A DNA stretch of 64,000 nt from an uncultured Muribaculaceae bacterium (GCA_934636465.1 CAKUAR010000005.1:1-64000); one strand, 5' to 3'. Shown: positions 7,822 through 17,100, numbered from the stretch's first letter. Numbers and translations are program-made. The notes: a model not told the origin generated them from the sequence alone.

Positions 7822-8916
7822 ATGAAGCAATTATTGACGTTTCTATTGATTTTATTGTGCCTTGCACCGTCGGTCAAGGCTGCTGACAGCAACAATCGCG
7901 TGATACTCGTGACTGTTGACGGTGTGCGCTGGCGTGAACTGTTTGGTGCCACCGACTCCATTTTGTTTCTCGACAAAACCCATGTGCGCGACAGTGCCGA
8001 GCTGCACAAGCTCTATGACCGCCACACGCTCGACGAGCGTCTTGATGCGCTCATTCCATTCACTCGCTCGGTGATAGAGAAGCAAGGACTCGTGATAGGC
8101 AACCGCTGGAAAGGCTGCAAAATGGACGTTACCAACGGCATGCAATTTTCTTATCCAGGCTACAACGAGATTTTTACCGGTCACCCCGACGACGTTAACA
8201 TCACAAGCAACGACAAGGTGAAAAACCCTAATGTGAGCGTGTTTGAGCTGGCAAACAACACTCCGAAATATCACGGCAAGGTGCTGATTTTTGGCAGCTG
8301 GGATTTATTCCCCTACATATTCAATGTGTGGCGTAGCAAGCTTGAGGTGAATGGCGGGCGTGACCACGCTCTCTCGCCAAAACCAACGCAAACCGAGAAA
8401 CTGCTTGATGAGATAAATGACAACTTGCCACGTCATTTCGACTATCTGCGTTACGATGCTCTCACGCTCAACTATGCGCTTGAGGCCATGCGCACGCGTC
8501 ACCCAGAACTTGTGTGCATAGGTTTCGGCGAGCCCGATGACTTTGCCCACGAGGCACGCTATGACGAATATCTAAAGGCTATAACACGCTTCGACGGCTA
8601 TTTGAAACGCATTTGGGAGTTTGTGCAAAATGACAAATTCTATCGTGGCAAAACTACAATTATCGTGACCACCGACCATGGCCGTGGCTACAGCGCATCG
8701 GTGGAGCGTGCCGGCATATTCCGTTGCCATAGCACTGACTTTGAGCACTCTGGCGAAACATGGCTTATGGCAATCGGAAACCAGATACCTGCCAAAGGTG
8801 TGATTGAGGGTCCATGCCAATACTACACCAACCAAGTGGCTGCAACGGTGGCCAATCTTCTCGGCATACCGTTCACCACCAATGCTCCAGGCACAGGCAA
8901 GGCAATGAAATTCTGA
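7822..8916 (+). CDS. exported alkaline phosphatase superfamily protein
   Basis: A 364-residue secreted or periplasmic metal-dependent hydrolase of the alkaline phosphatase/nucleotide pyrophosphatase superfamily. The ATG at 7822 gives an ideal signal peptide (Met-Lys-Gln-Leu-Leu-Thr-Phe... to Ala-Ala); an in-frame ATG at 7765 would place 19 residues before it and is less likely. Asp33 in Val-Thr-Val-Asp-Gly-Val-Arg is the expected first metal ligand. Ser110 in Phe-Ser-Tyr-Pro-Gly-Tyr sits where the family's nucleophile Ser/Thr is found. Thr-Thr-Asp-His-Gly-Arg-Gly near residue 280 supplies further metal ligands. The substrate cannot be told: it may be a phosphodiester, a phosphomonoester or a sulfate. 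Confidence 0.8.
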   Translation: MKQLLTFLLILLCLAPSVKAADSNNRVILVTVDGVRWRELFGATDSILFLDKTHVRDSAELHKLYDRHTLDERLDALIPFTRSVIEKQGLVIGNRWKGCKMDVTNGMQFSYPGYNEIFTGHPDDVNITSNDKVKNPNVSVFELANNTPKYHGKVLIFGSWDLFPYIFNVWRSKLEVNGGRDHALSPKPTQTEKLLDEINDNLPRHFDYLRYDALTLNYALEAMRTRHPELVCIGFGEPDDFAHEARYDEYLKAITRFDGYLKRIWEFVQNDKFYRGKTTIIVTTDHGRGYSASVERAGIFRCHSTDFEHSGETWLMAIGNQIPAKGVIEGPCQYYTNQVAATVANLLGIPFTTNAPGTGKAMKF

Positions 8917-8952
8917 AGTGCGCACTTAGTGCAAATATGACTATAAAACTAA

Positions 8953-8979
8953 CAAAGGAGGCCGAAATGGTCTCCTTTG
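8953..8979. terminator. bidirectional terminator between convergent genes
   Basis: An 11-bp stem with one G-U pair (8953-8963 with 8969-8979) and a five-base loop, placed between the plus gene ending at 8916 and the minus gene ending at 9045. T-runs are short on both sides. Confidence 0.65.
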
Positions 8980-9044
8980 CTCGTTGTTATGTTGCTTTAT
9001 GTCTGAAAAGAATTCTTTCTCTTATTTCGTGGCGGGGTTGATTT

Positions 9045-9491
9045 CTACAATCGGAACGCGATTGGCAGAACACATCTTACAGGCACTTTGCGGTTATTGA
9101 CCTTGCCTGCTTTCCAGCGTGGCATTTCCTTTATTACACGCATCGCCTCGCGGTTGAGCGACTCGTTGCCAGCACCGCGTATCACCTTAATGTCGCTGAT
9201 TTTACCGTCTTTGCCCACAATGAAGCTGCACAGCACACGGCCTTGCACGCGCTGCTTGTATGCGTGATAGGGATATTCACGTGTCTTGTTGATGAAATTC
9301 ACAAGTCCGTGCTCGCCGCCAGGAAATTGTGGCTGCACATCTACGTAGTCGAACTCATAGACCTCCATGTAGCTCGATTGGTCACGCGACAGCGGATTAC
9401 ATGTGGTGACGTGCCTGATTTGAGCATCGGCCGAGTCAAACGATAAAAATACCGACAGTAACAGAATTAAAGTATATGCGTTTTTAACCAT
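9045..9491 (-). CDS. small exported protein with a TonB C-terminal domain
   Basis: A 148-residue protein consisting of an N-terminal signal-like hydrophobic segment (about 5-22) and a TonB C-terminal fold (about 50-148). The fold carries the usual Pro-Gly-Gly near residue 58, Gly-x-Val-x-x-x-Phe-x-Val-x-x-x-Gly in the middle, and the end Trp-x-Pro/Ala-Gly-Lys-x-x-x-x-x-x-Val. Full TonB proteins have a cytoplasmic start, an uncleaved anchor and a Pro-rich linker; here the linker is short and the hydrophobic part ends in Ala-Asp-Ala-Gln, which looks cleavable. It may therefore be a free periplasmic domain rather than a true energy transducer. It stands alone and converges on the phosphatase-like gene. 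Confidence 0.8.
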   Translation of the reverse strand: MVKNAYTLILLLSVFLSFDSADAQIRHVTTCNPLSRDQSSYMEVYEFDYVDVQPQFPGGEHGLVNFINKTREYPYHAYKQRVQGRVLCSFIVGKDGKISDIKVIRGAGNESLNREAMRVIKEMPRWKAGKVNNRKVPVRCVLPIAFRL

Positions 9492-9742
9492 TTGTCGAAA
9501 TACAAATTATCTTTGTAACTGTAAATGCTGGATTTTTCACCCGATTTGCGACACAAATTTAGTTCTGAATTTACAAATGTCAATAGCTTTGCGCCCCAAT
9601 TTGCGAATGATTAATATCATTTCATTTTTTTTTACAGATATGGGTTGGTCACTACCAAAAATGTAAATAATTTTAAACACTTATACTATTCTGCCTCTTG
9701 GCAACGTTAAAATTAAAATACAAGTGTACATTTTTTTAGCAG

Positions 9743-10774
9743 ATGAAATCACTCGCACTACATATTTCGCTCCTGACCATGCTTTGGGTTTTGTGCTTTG
9801 CCTCGGCTTCAGCGCAAGACGGCACCACGGCCTATGAGTTTCTCAACATCAGTCCGTCGGCAAGGGTTTATGGGCTTGGAGGGCACAACATAACCGTCAT
9901 TGACGACGACATAAATCTTGTGGACCAGAACCCGGCGTTGCTCGGACCGGAGTTTAACAAGCAAGTGGGCTTGAGCTACATGCACTACATAGGCTCGGCA
10001 AATTTTATGGGTGCGCGCTATGGGCAGGGACTCGGCGAGCACGGAGCCATAGCCGGAGGAATACAATATTATGGCTACGGCGAGCTGACCGAAGCCGATG
10101 TTAACGGCTCGATAACAGGCAAATTCAGTGCAAGCGATGTGGCTTTTAACGTGGCCTATTCGCATGACATAACCGACTATTTGCGCGGTGGCATCAACGT
10201 GAAAATGGTGCTGTCGAATTATGCCGATTTCTCGGCTGTGGCTCTTGCCACCGACCTTGGCATCAACTACTACAATCCCGACAACGACCTGTCGCTGTCG
10301 CTCGTGTTGCGCAATCTGGGAGGCCAGGTCAAGAAGTTTAACCAAACGTCTGACAAACTGCCGTGGGACATTCAGCTCGGCATGTCGAAAGGGCTTGGCA
10401 CCACACCATTCCGTCTGTCGGTCACAGCCGTCAATCTGACCAAGTGGAAGCTGCCTTACTTTGAGCCGGCCGACAAAAACTCCACCACGTCGGAGCTGGT
10501 GAAGCGTGACAAATTCATGGGCAATCTTTTCCGCCACCTCGTGTTCGGTCTTGAGTTTTTGCCAAACGACCGCATGTATGTGGGGCTTGGCTACAACTAC
10601 AAGACACGCACCGACATGTCAACCTATAGCCGTAACTTGCTGTCGGGCTTCTCACTTGGAGCTGGCATGAAAGTCAAGGCATTTGGCTTTGGTGTGGCCC
10701 TTGCACAGCCTCACACCGGCGCCACCACATTCATGCTCAACTTGGCCACATCAATCGGCGACCTGCTCAACTGA
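9743..10774 (+). CDS. porQ: type IX secretion system protein PorQ
   Basis: PorQ is an outer-membrane beta-barrel protein that, with PorU, PorV and PorZ, takes part in releasing or attaching type IX secretion cargo. The 343-residue protein has a signal peptide (about 1-24, ending Ala-Ser-Ala-Gln). It then shows the typical N-terminal family stretch: Ser-Ala-Arg-Val-Tyr-Gly-Leu-Gly-Gly, followed by Asp-Asp-Asp-Ile-Asn-Leu-Val-Asp-Gln-Asn-Pro-Ala-Leu-Leu. Alternating aromatic beta-strands continue to the end. No other Por gene lies nearby, but several secreted proteins in the window carry tails of the type this system recognises (14431, 31624). A TACATTTT stretch lies only about 10 bases before the ATG; the promoter is uncertain. 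Confidence 0.88.
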   Translation: MKSLALHISLLTMLWVLCFASASAQDGTTAYEFLNISPSARVYGLGGHNITVIDDDINLVDQNPALLGPEFNKQVGLSYMHYIGSANFMGARYGQGLGEHGAIAGGIQYYGYGELTEADVNGSITGKFSASDVAFNVAYSHDITDYLRGGINVKMVLSNYADFSAVALATDLGINYYNPDNDLSLSLVLRNLGGQVKKFNQTSDKLPWDIQLGMSKGLGTTPFRLSVTAVNLTKWKLPYFEPADKNSTTSELVKRDKFMGNLFRHLVFGLEFLPNDRMYVGLGYNYKTRTDMSTYSRNLLSGFSLGAGMKVKAFGFGVALAQPHTGATTFMLNLATSIGDLLN

Positions 10775-10815
10775 ACCGCACCCTCGCCACGCATATCGAC
10801 CACACACGTTACGCA

Positions 10816-10838
10816 CAGCCGCCAGCCGCTGGCGGTTG
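10816..10838 (+). terminator. probable terminator after porQ
   Basis: A stem of about 10 bp with one G-U pair (10816-10825 with 10829-10838) and a three-base loop, followed shortly by TTTTA. It lies 42 bases past the porQ stop. Confidence 0.55.
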
Positions 10839-10909
10839 CCGCTGTTTTATGCCGGCAAAAACCACTCGTGAAGCGCGCAATATAATTTCATTGTTTATCG
10901 GAATTATCG

Positions 10910-10917
10910 TATCTTTG
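10910..10917 (+). promoter_or_regulatory. putative -7 box (TATCTTTG) before the GSCFA gene
   Basis: A TAnnTTTG match 26 bases before the ATG at 10944. No well-spaced TTTG is evident upstream. Confidence 0.5.
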
Positions 10918-10943
10918 AGCATTATTAAAACACGGCCTCGATT

Positions 10944-11921
10944 ATGGAGTTCAGAACAACAATAAAAACGGCTGACAACAAAGGCATCATGCACCATAGC
11001 GACAAATTGATGCTTCTTGGGTCTTGTTTCAGCGACAACATAGGCGCAAAGCTTAGTGCTGCCATGATGAATGTTGAAATCAATCCGTTTGGCACAATCT
11101 ACAACCCCATGAGCATAGCGTCGTCAATTGACCGCATCATAAGCGGTGAGCCGATTGCTGGCGCTGACCTGTTTCAGGCCAACGGCGTGTGGAATAGCTA
11201 TGCGTTTCATTCGCGCTACTCGATGTGCGACAAGCAAGCCGCACTCAACCGCATGAACAGCCGCATAGCGCAAGCCCATGCACATCTCAAGCAGTGCAAA
11301 TTCATCATCATCACGCTCGGCACAGCCATTATATACCGTTTGCGCCAAAACGCCATGGTGGTGGCAAACTGCCACAAAGTGCCGCAAAACAACTTTACGC
11401 GCAAAATGGCAACCGTTGACGAGATGACAGCGGTGATGACAGGAATGGTGAACCGCCTGCTGGAGTTTAACGACCAGCTGCACGTGATTTTCACGGTAAG
11501 CCCAATCAGACACATTGCCGACGGACTTGAAACCAACTTGCTTAGCAAGGCGTCGCTGCGCCTGGCGATTAACGGCGTGGTGAGTGCATTTAAGGGACAA
11601 GTAGATTATTTTCCGGCTTTTGAGATAATGATTGACGACTTGCGTGACTATCGCTTCTATGCCGCCGACATGGTGCACCCCAGCGATACCGCCGTGGAAT
11701 ATATATGGCAGACATTTCAGGCCACTTATTTTGACGACCGCTCGTCGCAAGCCATAGCCCGGTGTGAAAGGCTGCGCAAGAGGCTCTCGCACCACCCGAT
11801 GACCGATAATCCTGAAACCGTGGCGCGCTTTAACGCCGACACGCGCAGTGTGGTGCGCAACATGGTGAAGGAATACCCCTACATCGCCGAACTGAAGGAA
11901 ATCAAGAATTTATTAACTTGA
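10944..11921 (+). CDS. GSCFA domain-containing protein
   Basis: A 325-residue soluble protein of the GSCFA family, which is related to SGNH hydrolases. The family signature appears as Leu-Gly-Ser-Cys-Phe-Ser near residue 27. A later Val-Ser-Pro-Ile-Arg-His stretch (about 190) and an Asp-Met-Val-His-Pro-Ser block (about 241) supply the Asp/His part of an SGNH-like active site. The substrate is unknown. The gene ends 7 bases before murF-alr and is likely co-transcribed with it. This pairing is common in Bacteroidota and hints at a role in cell-wall or envelope metabolism, though no reaction can be assigned. Confidence 0.85.
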   Translation: MEFRTTIKTADNKGIMHHSDKLMLLGSCFSDNIGAKLSAAMMNVEINPFGTIYNPMSIASSIDRIISGEPIAGADLFQANGVWNSYAFHSRYSMCDKQAALNRMNSRIAQAHAHLKQCKFIIITLGTAIIYRLRQNAMVVANCHKVPQNNFTRKMATVDEMTAVMTGMVNRLLEFNDQLHVIFTVSPIRHIADGLETNLLSKASLRLAINGVVSAFKGQVDYFPAFEIMIDDLRDYRFYAADMVHPSDTAVEYIWQTFQATYFDDRSSQAIARCERLRKRLSHHPMTDNPETVARFNADTRSVVRNMVKEYPYIAELKEIKNLLT

Positions 11922-11928
11922 ATAAAAC

Positions 11929-14418
11929 ATGATATATTCGATTAAAGAGATTGCCGACATCATTGCCACGCGTAAGGTGTGCTTGCGTCGTGAAGATGCC
12001 GGTGTGAGCCAACTGCTCACCGACTCTCGCTCTCTCAACTATCCGCAAGAAACCTTGTTTTTTGCCATTCGCACAAAAAACGATGACGGACATCACTATA
12101 TTCCACAACTCTATGCGCAAGGCGTGAGAAATTTTGTGGTGGAAGACAATGCTTGCACTACCGACGACAGCCTGAAGGAAGCCAATTTCCTGGTGGTTGA
12201 CAATTCGCTTGAGGCTCTGCAAAGCCTTGCCACATATCATCGCCGCCGCTTTCACATACCGGTGATAGGCATAACAGGCAGCCGCGGCAAGACCACGGTG
12301 AAAGAGTGGCTTTACCAGCTGCTGAAAGACGACTACCGCATAGTGCGCTCGCCACGCAGCTACAACTCGCAGATAGGTGTGCCGCTGTCGCTGTGGGACA
12401 TTGACGACAACACCAACCTTGCCATCATAGAGGCCGGTATTTCCACCACGGGCGAAATGGCCAACCTGCAAGGCATGATACGCCCCACAATAGGCATAAT
12501 TACAAACATAGGCAGTGAGCACAACGACGGCTTCAGGTCGATGGAAGAAAAGGTGCAGGAGAAAATCAAGATTTTAACCAACTGTGAGTGCATCGTGTAT
12601 TGTGCCGACGACAGTCTGGTGACACAAGCCATAAAGCCAATTCTCGACGTAGATGTGGTGCAGGAAATGGCTTGGTCGCGAAACAACAGCGGCAATGGTT
12701 TGTTTATCAAGAGCCTCACCAAACAGCAGCACTCCACAATCATATCTTATCACTACAAACAGCACGAAAGCTCAATAGAAGTGCCTTTCACAGCCGACAA
12801 AGATGTGGAAAACGTGATAAACTGCTTGGCAGTGATGCTCTATCTGGGAGTGGACGACAAAGTTATTGCCGAGCGCGTCAAGAGCCTTACACCGGTGGGC
12901 ACAAGGCTCAATGTGGTGGAGGGCGTGAACAACTGCACGGTGATTGTTGACGGCTACACAAGCGACTACAACTCACTCACGCCAGCCATGGACTTCTTGG
13001 CTCGCCGCTCAGTGCCTAACCACAAGGTGACGGTGATTTTGAGCGACTTGATGACCGAGACTTTCAACGAAAACGAATTATACATTCGTGTGAGCGAGTT
13101 GCTCAAGGCCAAAAACGTTGACAAACTCATAGGCATAGGCCCGGTGATATGCCGCAACGGCCGCTATTTTTCTGGAGTGGCCAATAAATTCTTCACCTCC
13201 ACTGCCGAATTCCTCGACAAGATGTCGCAAAGCGACTTTGAGGACGAGACTATACTGGTGAAAGGCGCTCCGCAGTTTGACTTCAATCAAATAGTGGATT
13301 TGCTTGAGGCGCGTCAGCACCAGACCGTTGAGGAAATTGACCTCAATGCCCTTGCAAGCAATTTCAAGTTCTTCAAATCGAAGCTGAAACCCACCATCAA
13401 GACGGTGGCCATGGTTAAGGCTTCGGGCTACGGAACTGGCTCTTATGAGATTGCCAAGACCTTGCAAGACCGCGGTGCCGACTATCTGGCTGTGGCTGTG
13501 CAAGACGAGGGCGTTGACCTGCGCAAGGCCGGCATCACCATGCCTATCATAGTGCTTAACCCGTCGGTTGTGAACTACAAATCGATGTTTAATTATGCGC
13601 TTGAGCCAGAAGTTTACAGCATCGACGAGTGTCGCCAGCTGATAAAAGAGGGCGCAAAATATGGCGCGCATGAGTTTCCTGTGCACATAAAGCTCGACAC
13701 TGGCATGCACCGCCTTGGATTTATCAAGGAGCAGTTGCCGGAGCTGTTGGAACTTCTGCACAGTCAAGACGTGATAAAGCCAGCGAGCATGTTCTCGCAC
13801 TTGTGCGTGGCCGATGAGCCGTCGCAAGACGCCTACACCATACAGCAGTTTGAGTATTTCAAAGATTGCACCGAGATAATTCAGTCGAGTTTCAGCCACC
13901 ACATAACACGTCACATTCTCAACACTACAGGAATTGTGCGTTTCCCCGAATATCAATACGACATGGTGCGCATAGGTGTGGGTCTGTATGGACTCAAAAC
14001 CATGTATGACGGCACTGAAGACGCTTTGAGGCCAGTGGCATCGCTCCACTCAATAATCATTTCCATTAAACACTGGCCAGCCGGCACCACCATAGGCTAT
14101 GGCCGTCACGGCTTGCTCAAACGCGACTCCGTAATAGCCACCGTGACCATAGGCTATGCCGACGGATTCGACCGCCACTTTGGCAACGGACACGTGAAGA
14201 TGTGGATTAACGGCACGCTGTGCCCAACGGTGGGCAATGTGTGCATGGACGCCGTGATGGTAGATGTGACCGACGCGCAGTGCAAGGTGGGCGACTCGGT
14301 GGAGATATTCGGCGAGCACTTGCCGATAGAGCAGTTGAGCGAGGTGCGCGACACCATTCACTACGAAATTCTCACGAGCATATCGCCACGAGTTAAGCGC
14401 GTTTATTTCAGAGAATAA
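11929..14418 (+). CDS. murF-alr: fused MurF ligase / alanine racemase
   Basis: A bifunctional cytoplasmic enzyme of peptidoglycan synthesis. The N-terminal half (about residues 1-460) is MurF, which joins D-Ala-D-Ala to UDP-MurNAc-tripeptide using ATP; its P-loop Gly-x-x-Gly-Ser-Arg-Gly-Lys-Thr-Thr lies near residue 114. The C-terminal half (about 462-829) is alanine racemase, which makes D-Ala from L-Ala with PLP. Lys497 in Ala-Met-Val-Lys-Ala-Ser-Gly-Tyr-Gly is the PLP lysine, and Tyr743 in Ile-Gly-Tyr-Ala-Asp-Gly is the second catalytic base. One chain thus carries D-Ala production and the ligation step that uses D-Ala-D-Ala (Ddl acts between them). The fusion is known in Bacteroidota. All key residues look intact. 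Confidence 0.95.
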   Translation: MIYSIKEIADIIATRKVCLRREDAGVSQLLTDSRSLNYPQETLFFAIRTKNDDGHHYIPQLYAQGVRNFVVEDNACTTDDSLKEANFLVVDNSLEALQSLATYHRRRFHIPVIGITGSRGKTTVKEWLYQLLKDDYRIVRSPRSYNSQIGVPLSLWDIDDNTNLAIIEAGISTTGEMANLQGMIRPTIGIITNIGSEHNDGFRSMEEKVQEKIKILTNCECIVYCADDSLVTQAIKPILDVDVVQEMAWSRNNSGNGLFIKSLTKQQHSTIISYHYKQHESSIEVPFTADKDVENVINCLAVMLYLGVDDKVIAERVKSLTPVGTRLNVVEGVNNCTVIVDGYTSDYNSLTPAMDFLARRSVPNHKVTVILSDLMTETFNENELYIRVSELLKAKNVDKLIGIGPVICRNGRYFSGVANKFFTSTAEFLDKMSQSDFEDETILVKGAPQFDFNQIVDLLEARQHQTVEEIDLNALASNFKFFKSKLKPTIKTVAMVKASGYGTGSYEIAKTLQDRGADYLAVAVQDEGVDLRKAGITMPIIVLNPSVVNYKSMFNYALEPEVYSIDECRQLIKEGAKYGAHEFPVHIKLDTGMHRLGFIKEQLPELLELLHSQDVIKPASMFSHLCVADEPSQDAYTIQQFEYFKDCTEIIQSSFSHHITRHILNTTGIVRFPEYQYDMVRIGVGLYGLKTMYDGTEDALRPVASLHSIIISIKHWPAGTTIGYGRHGLLKRDSVIATVTIGYADGFDRHFGNGHVKMWINGTLCPTVGNVCMDAVMVDVTDAQCKVGDSVEIFGEHLPIEQLSEVRDTIHYEILTSISPRVKRVYFRE

Positions 14419-14430
14419 ATGCCAGTGCTG

Positions 14431-15606
14431 ATGAAGAAAACAAGAAAAATAGCATTTCTTTCGCTTGCAGCGGCTGCCGCACTCACGGTGATGCCGGCGA
14501 GAGCCTATGACTTTGCCGGTGGTGGCGTGTTTTTCAACATCACAAACACCGACACTCACGAGGTGGCTGTGGCGTCGCCCGACACCACGGCATATTCGGG
14601 CGTTATGATTTTGCCATCGATGGTTAACTACAACGGCTGCAACTATGCAGTGACGTCGATTGCCACAAAGGCATTTTATCGCTCAAACGTGACGGAAGTG
14701 ATAATTCCAAACAGCGTAACGGAAATAGGCGAGCTGGCTTTTGCCGGCAGTGCCCAGCTGCGCAGCATCACGCTGCCGCTTGCCCTGCGGGCCATATCGA
14801 GAGGCATGCTTGCCGAAACGGCTATTGAGGGCATTGCAGTGCCGGAGCAAGTTGACAGCATAGCTGCCGACGCGTTCAACTTCTGTATGCAGCTGCAGTC
14901 GGTGTTTCTGCCGGCTTCGCTAAAGAGCGTGGGCGACGGCGCGTTTGCCTATTGCGAAAACCTTTATGAGATTTATTCAGCTGTCGACACGTGTGCTTGC
15001 GCAGTCAGCCCTACGGCATTTGAGTGGGCTGGCAGTGCCGATTTCACCGTGCCAAGTGCAAAGGCCGCCCAAGCCCTTGCCGCCGACACCGCGCTTAATG
15101 CCAGCGGCAATCTGCGCTACTATTCGTTTGGCGGTCAAGAGGTGACACTGGGCATGACACCCGAAAGCGAGGACTATAACCAAGACTGGGTGAGAGTGCC
15201 GCTTGCCGGCAATTTCGGCTATCGTGTTTTTGACGACAACCAAGAGTTGATAGCCGTGACGGCTGCCGACGGCTGCTATTTGCCGCGCTTGCGCCAAGAT
15301 GTTACCTATACTATTGTGCCAACCAACTTGATTGCCGACGGCGAGCCAATCACCGTTAGGGTTGAGGCAAATGCCGCCACAGGCATTACCGCTCCTGCGG
15401 AAGAAGTGGAGCACCCCACGATACATGTGATTGACGGCACTATCTATATCTCTGGCGACAATTATGGCAAGTGGACCTACGTTTACGATGCCTATGGCAA
15501 TTTGTATTATCAGCGTCCTGCCGTCAACAACATAATAGGCGACCTGCCGCGCAACCGCGTGTACATAGTGCGTGTGGGCAACTACACAAAAAAGATATTC
15601 CTATGA
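14431..15606 (+). CDS. secreted BspA-like leucine-rich repeat protein with sorting tail
   Basis: A 391-residue secreted protein. The ATG at 14431 gives a proper signal peptide (Met-Lys-Lys-Thr-Arg-Lys, a hydrophobic core and Ala-Arg-Ala); an in-frame ATG at 14419, directly after the murF-alr stop, would add four residues. Residues about 60-190 contain LRR_5/BspA-type repeats (Val-x-x-Ile-Pro-x-Ser-Val-x-x-Ile-Gly-x-x-Ala-Phe and similar). The last 60 residues form a beta-rich tail ending in Val-Tyr-Ile-Val-Arg-Val-Gly and Lys-Lys-Ile-Phe-Leu, the pattern of type IX secretion C-terminal signals. A surface adhesin-like role is plausible from the family, but the binding partner is unknown. The gene abuts murF-alr upstream and overlaps tadA downstream. 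Confidence 0.8.
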   Translation: MKKTRKIAFLSLAAAAALTVMPARAYDFAGGGVFFNITNTDTHEVAVASPDTTAYSGVMILPSMVNYNGCNYAVTSIATKAFYRSNVTEVIIPNSVTEIGELAFAGSAQLRSITLPLALRAISRGMLAETAIEGIAVPEQVDSIAADAFNFCMQLQSVFLPASLKSVGDGAFAYCENLYEIYSAVDTCACAVSPTAFEWAGSADFTVPSAKAAQALAADTALNASGNLRYYSFGGQEVTLGMTPESEDYNQDWVRVPLAGNFGYRVFDDNQELIAVTAADGCYLPRLRQDVTYTIVPTNLIADGEPITVRVEANAATGITAPAEEVEHPTIHVIDGTIYISGDNYGKWTYVYDAYGNLYYQRPAVNNIIGDLPRNRVYIVRVGNYTKKIFL

Positions 15607-16037
15607 CCGATGACGAGAAATTCATGCGCAAAGCCCTTGATGAGGCACGCATAGCGTTTGACAGAGATGAGGTGCCCATAGGCGCGGTGATTGTGTCGCA
15701 CGGCAGAGTGATAGCACGTGCTCACAACATGACCGAGACTCTCACCGACGTCACAGCTCACGCCGAAATGCAGGCAATCACGTCGGCCACCTCGTTTCTT
15801 GGCGGCAAATATCTTACGGATTGCACACTGTATGTGACCGTGGAGCCTTGCCTGATGTGTGCCGGTGCAATAGGGTGGGCGCAAATTCCGCGTGTGGTCT
15901 ATGGCGCACCCGACGACAAGCGCGGCTATCACACCTATACTGCCAGTCCGTTTCACAAAAAAACTACGGTCACGGCAGGAGTGCTTGAGGCCGAGTGTGC
16001 TGCGCTCATGACCGAGTTTTTTAAAAACAAGAGATAA
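15603..16037 (+). CDS. tadA: tRNA adenosine(34) deaminase
   Basis: A 144-residue zinc-dependent deaminase that most likely converts A34 of tRNA-Arg(ACG) to inosine. His53-Ala-Glu55 gives the zinc ligand and the proton-shuttling Glu. Pro-Cys83-Leu-Met-Cys86 supplies the other zinc ligands. The start ATG at 15603 overlaps the stop codon of the LRR gene (ATGA), which supports translational coupling and excludes longer upstream readings of this frame. The length and the end (Glu-Phe-Phe-Lys-Asn-Lys) fit TadA; a guanine or cytosine deaminase of the same fold is a less likely alternative. Confidence 0.88.
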   Translation: MTDDEKFMRKALDEARIAFDRDEVPIGAVIVSHGRVIARAHNMTETLTDVTAHAEMQAITSATSFLGGKYLTDCTLYVTVEPCLMCAGAIGWAQIPRVVYGAPDDKRGYHTYTASPFHKKTTVTAGVLEAECAALMTEFFKNKR

Positions 16038-16074
16038 TCACAAAACAGAAGCATAACCCATAAAATTCACAACG

Positions 16075-16977
16075 ATGAAGAAACTTACACTTAACTTGCT
16101 GTTGAGCCTTGCGCTGGCGGTTATAGCCCTGGTGGCAACGCCTGCTTGCGCGTCGCCGCTTGCCCCTGCCGTTGCCGCACCGCAACAAGACGAGGTGAGC
16201 CAAGCCGACACGGTGGAAATAATGAGCCAGAAAATGGTTCGCAAAATCAAGACAGTGGTTATTGTGCCTGAGCAGTATTCCGACCCCGATTTGCAAGAAG
16301 AGCAATACCCGGTGCTTTACTTGCTGCACGGAGCCAGCGGCTGTTACAGCGACTGGCCAACACGCACCAACCTCGACGACATGGCATCGGACTACAGCGT
16401 GATTATAGTGTGCCCCGACGGTCAGGACAGTTGGTATTTTGACTCGCCGATTGACCCGAAGATGCAGTTTGAGACATTCATAAGCAAAGAACTCGTTGAC
16501 TACGTTGACAACAACTACCGCACAATCCCCACACCCGGCATGAGGGCAATCACTGGCCTCAGTATGGGTGGTCACGGAGCTTTGTTTGTGGGGTTTCGCC
16601 ATCCCGATGTGTTTCACTCGTGCGGAAGCATGAGCGGTGGCGTCAACATTTGCCATTTCCCCGACAACTGGCACATAAAAGACCGTCTCGGCGAATATAA
16701 GAGCAATCAGCAGTTGTGGGAAAGCCACAGCGTAATTGGACTGGTTGAAAACTTGAAACCGGGGCAAAATATTACTATCGACGATGGCGTTAACGACATT
16801 TTCATCAATGAAAACAACGCCTTGCATGAGGCTTTGCTGAAAAAAGGCATTGCTCACGACTACACGGTGCGCCCCGGTGAGCACACTTGGAGCTACTGGA
16901 CCAATTCGCTCGATTTCCAGATTTTGTTTTTCAGCAAGTGCTTTGCAAAGGCTGCCAAAGCAGCTAAAACCAAATAA
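16075..16977 (+). CDS. exported esterase of the alpha/beta hydrolase fold
   Basis: A 300-residue secreted hydrolase of the putative-esterase family (relatives include S-formylglutathione hydrolase, antigen 85 and feruloyl/acetyl-xylan esterases). A signal peptide covers about residues 1-25. The oxyanion motif Leu-Leu-His-Gly-Ala-Ser-Gly lies near residue 82. The nucleophile is Ser163 in Gly-Leu-Ser-Met-Gly-Gly-His-Gly, and the catalytic His is His270 in Pro-Gly-Glu-His-Thr-Trp-Ser-Tyr-Trp. It follows tadA by 37 bases and ends shortly before the ansA promoter. The substrate is unknown; a carbohydrate ester is a fair guess given the sugar-active genes downstream. Confidence 0.82.
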   Translation: MKKLTLNLLLSLALAVIALVATPACASPLAPAVAAPQQDEVSQADTVEIMSQKMVRKIKTVVIVPEQYSDPDLQEEQYPVLYLLHGASGCYSDWPTRTNLDDMASDYSVIIVCPDGQDSWYFDSPIDPKMQFETFISKELVDYVDNNYRTIPTPGMRAITGLSMGGHGALFVGFRHPDVFHSCGSMSGGVNICHFPDNWHIKDRLGEYKSNQQLWESHSVIGLVENLKPGQNITIDDGVNDIFINENNALHEALLKKGIAHDYTVRPGEHTWSYWTNSLDFQILFFSKCFAKAAKAAKTK

Positions 16978-17042
16978 TTCAGAGCCTGGCTGCAAGGAGC
17001 TGGATTTAACTTTTATTTCGACGGCTTTTACACTTTTATTTA

Positions 17043-17050
17043 TAACTTTG
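17043..17050 (+). promoter_or_regulatory. -7 box (TAACTTTG) of the asparaginase gene
   Basis: An exact TAnnTTTG match 50 bases before the ATG at 17101. It overlaps the possible GTG start at 17050 and so argues for the ATG. A clear TTTG 19-20 bp upstream is not seen. Confidence 0.65.
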
Positions 17051-17100
17051 TGGAGAGATGCACACGTTTTGCATCTCTCATCTTTTTATTAATTTTTGTA

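Noticed and set aside
13078..14049. A 323-codon minus-strand frame inside murF-alr
   Set aside because: It lies antisense to a complete enzyme with intact motifs, and its residues show no family pattern.
16021..16995. A 324-codon minus-strand frame over the esterase gene
   Set aside because: It is a shadow of the real gene; the plus strand has a signal peptide and catalytic motifs.
17050..17100. GTG start adding 17 residues to the asparaginase
   Set aside because: It overlaps the -7 promoter box, so it would not be in the transcript, and it would add a hydrophobic stretch to a cytoplasmic enzyme.
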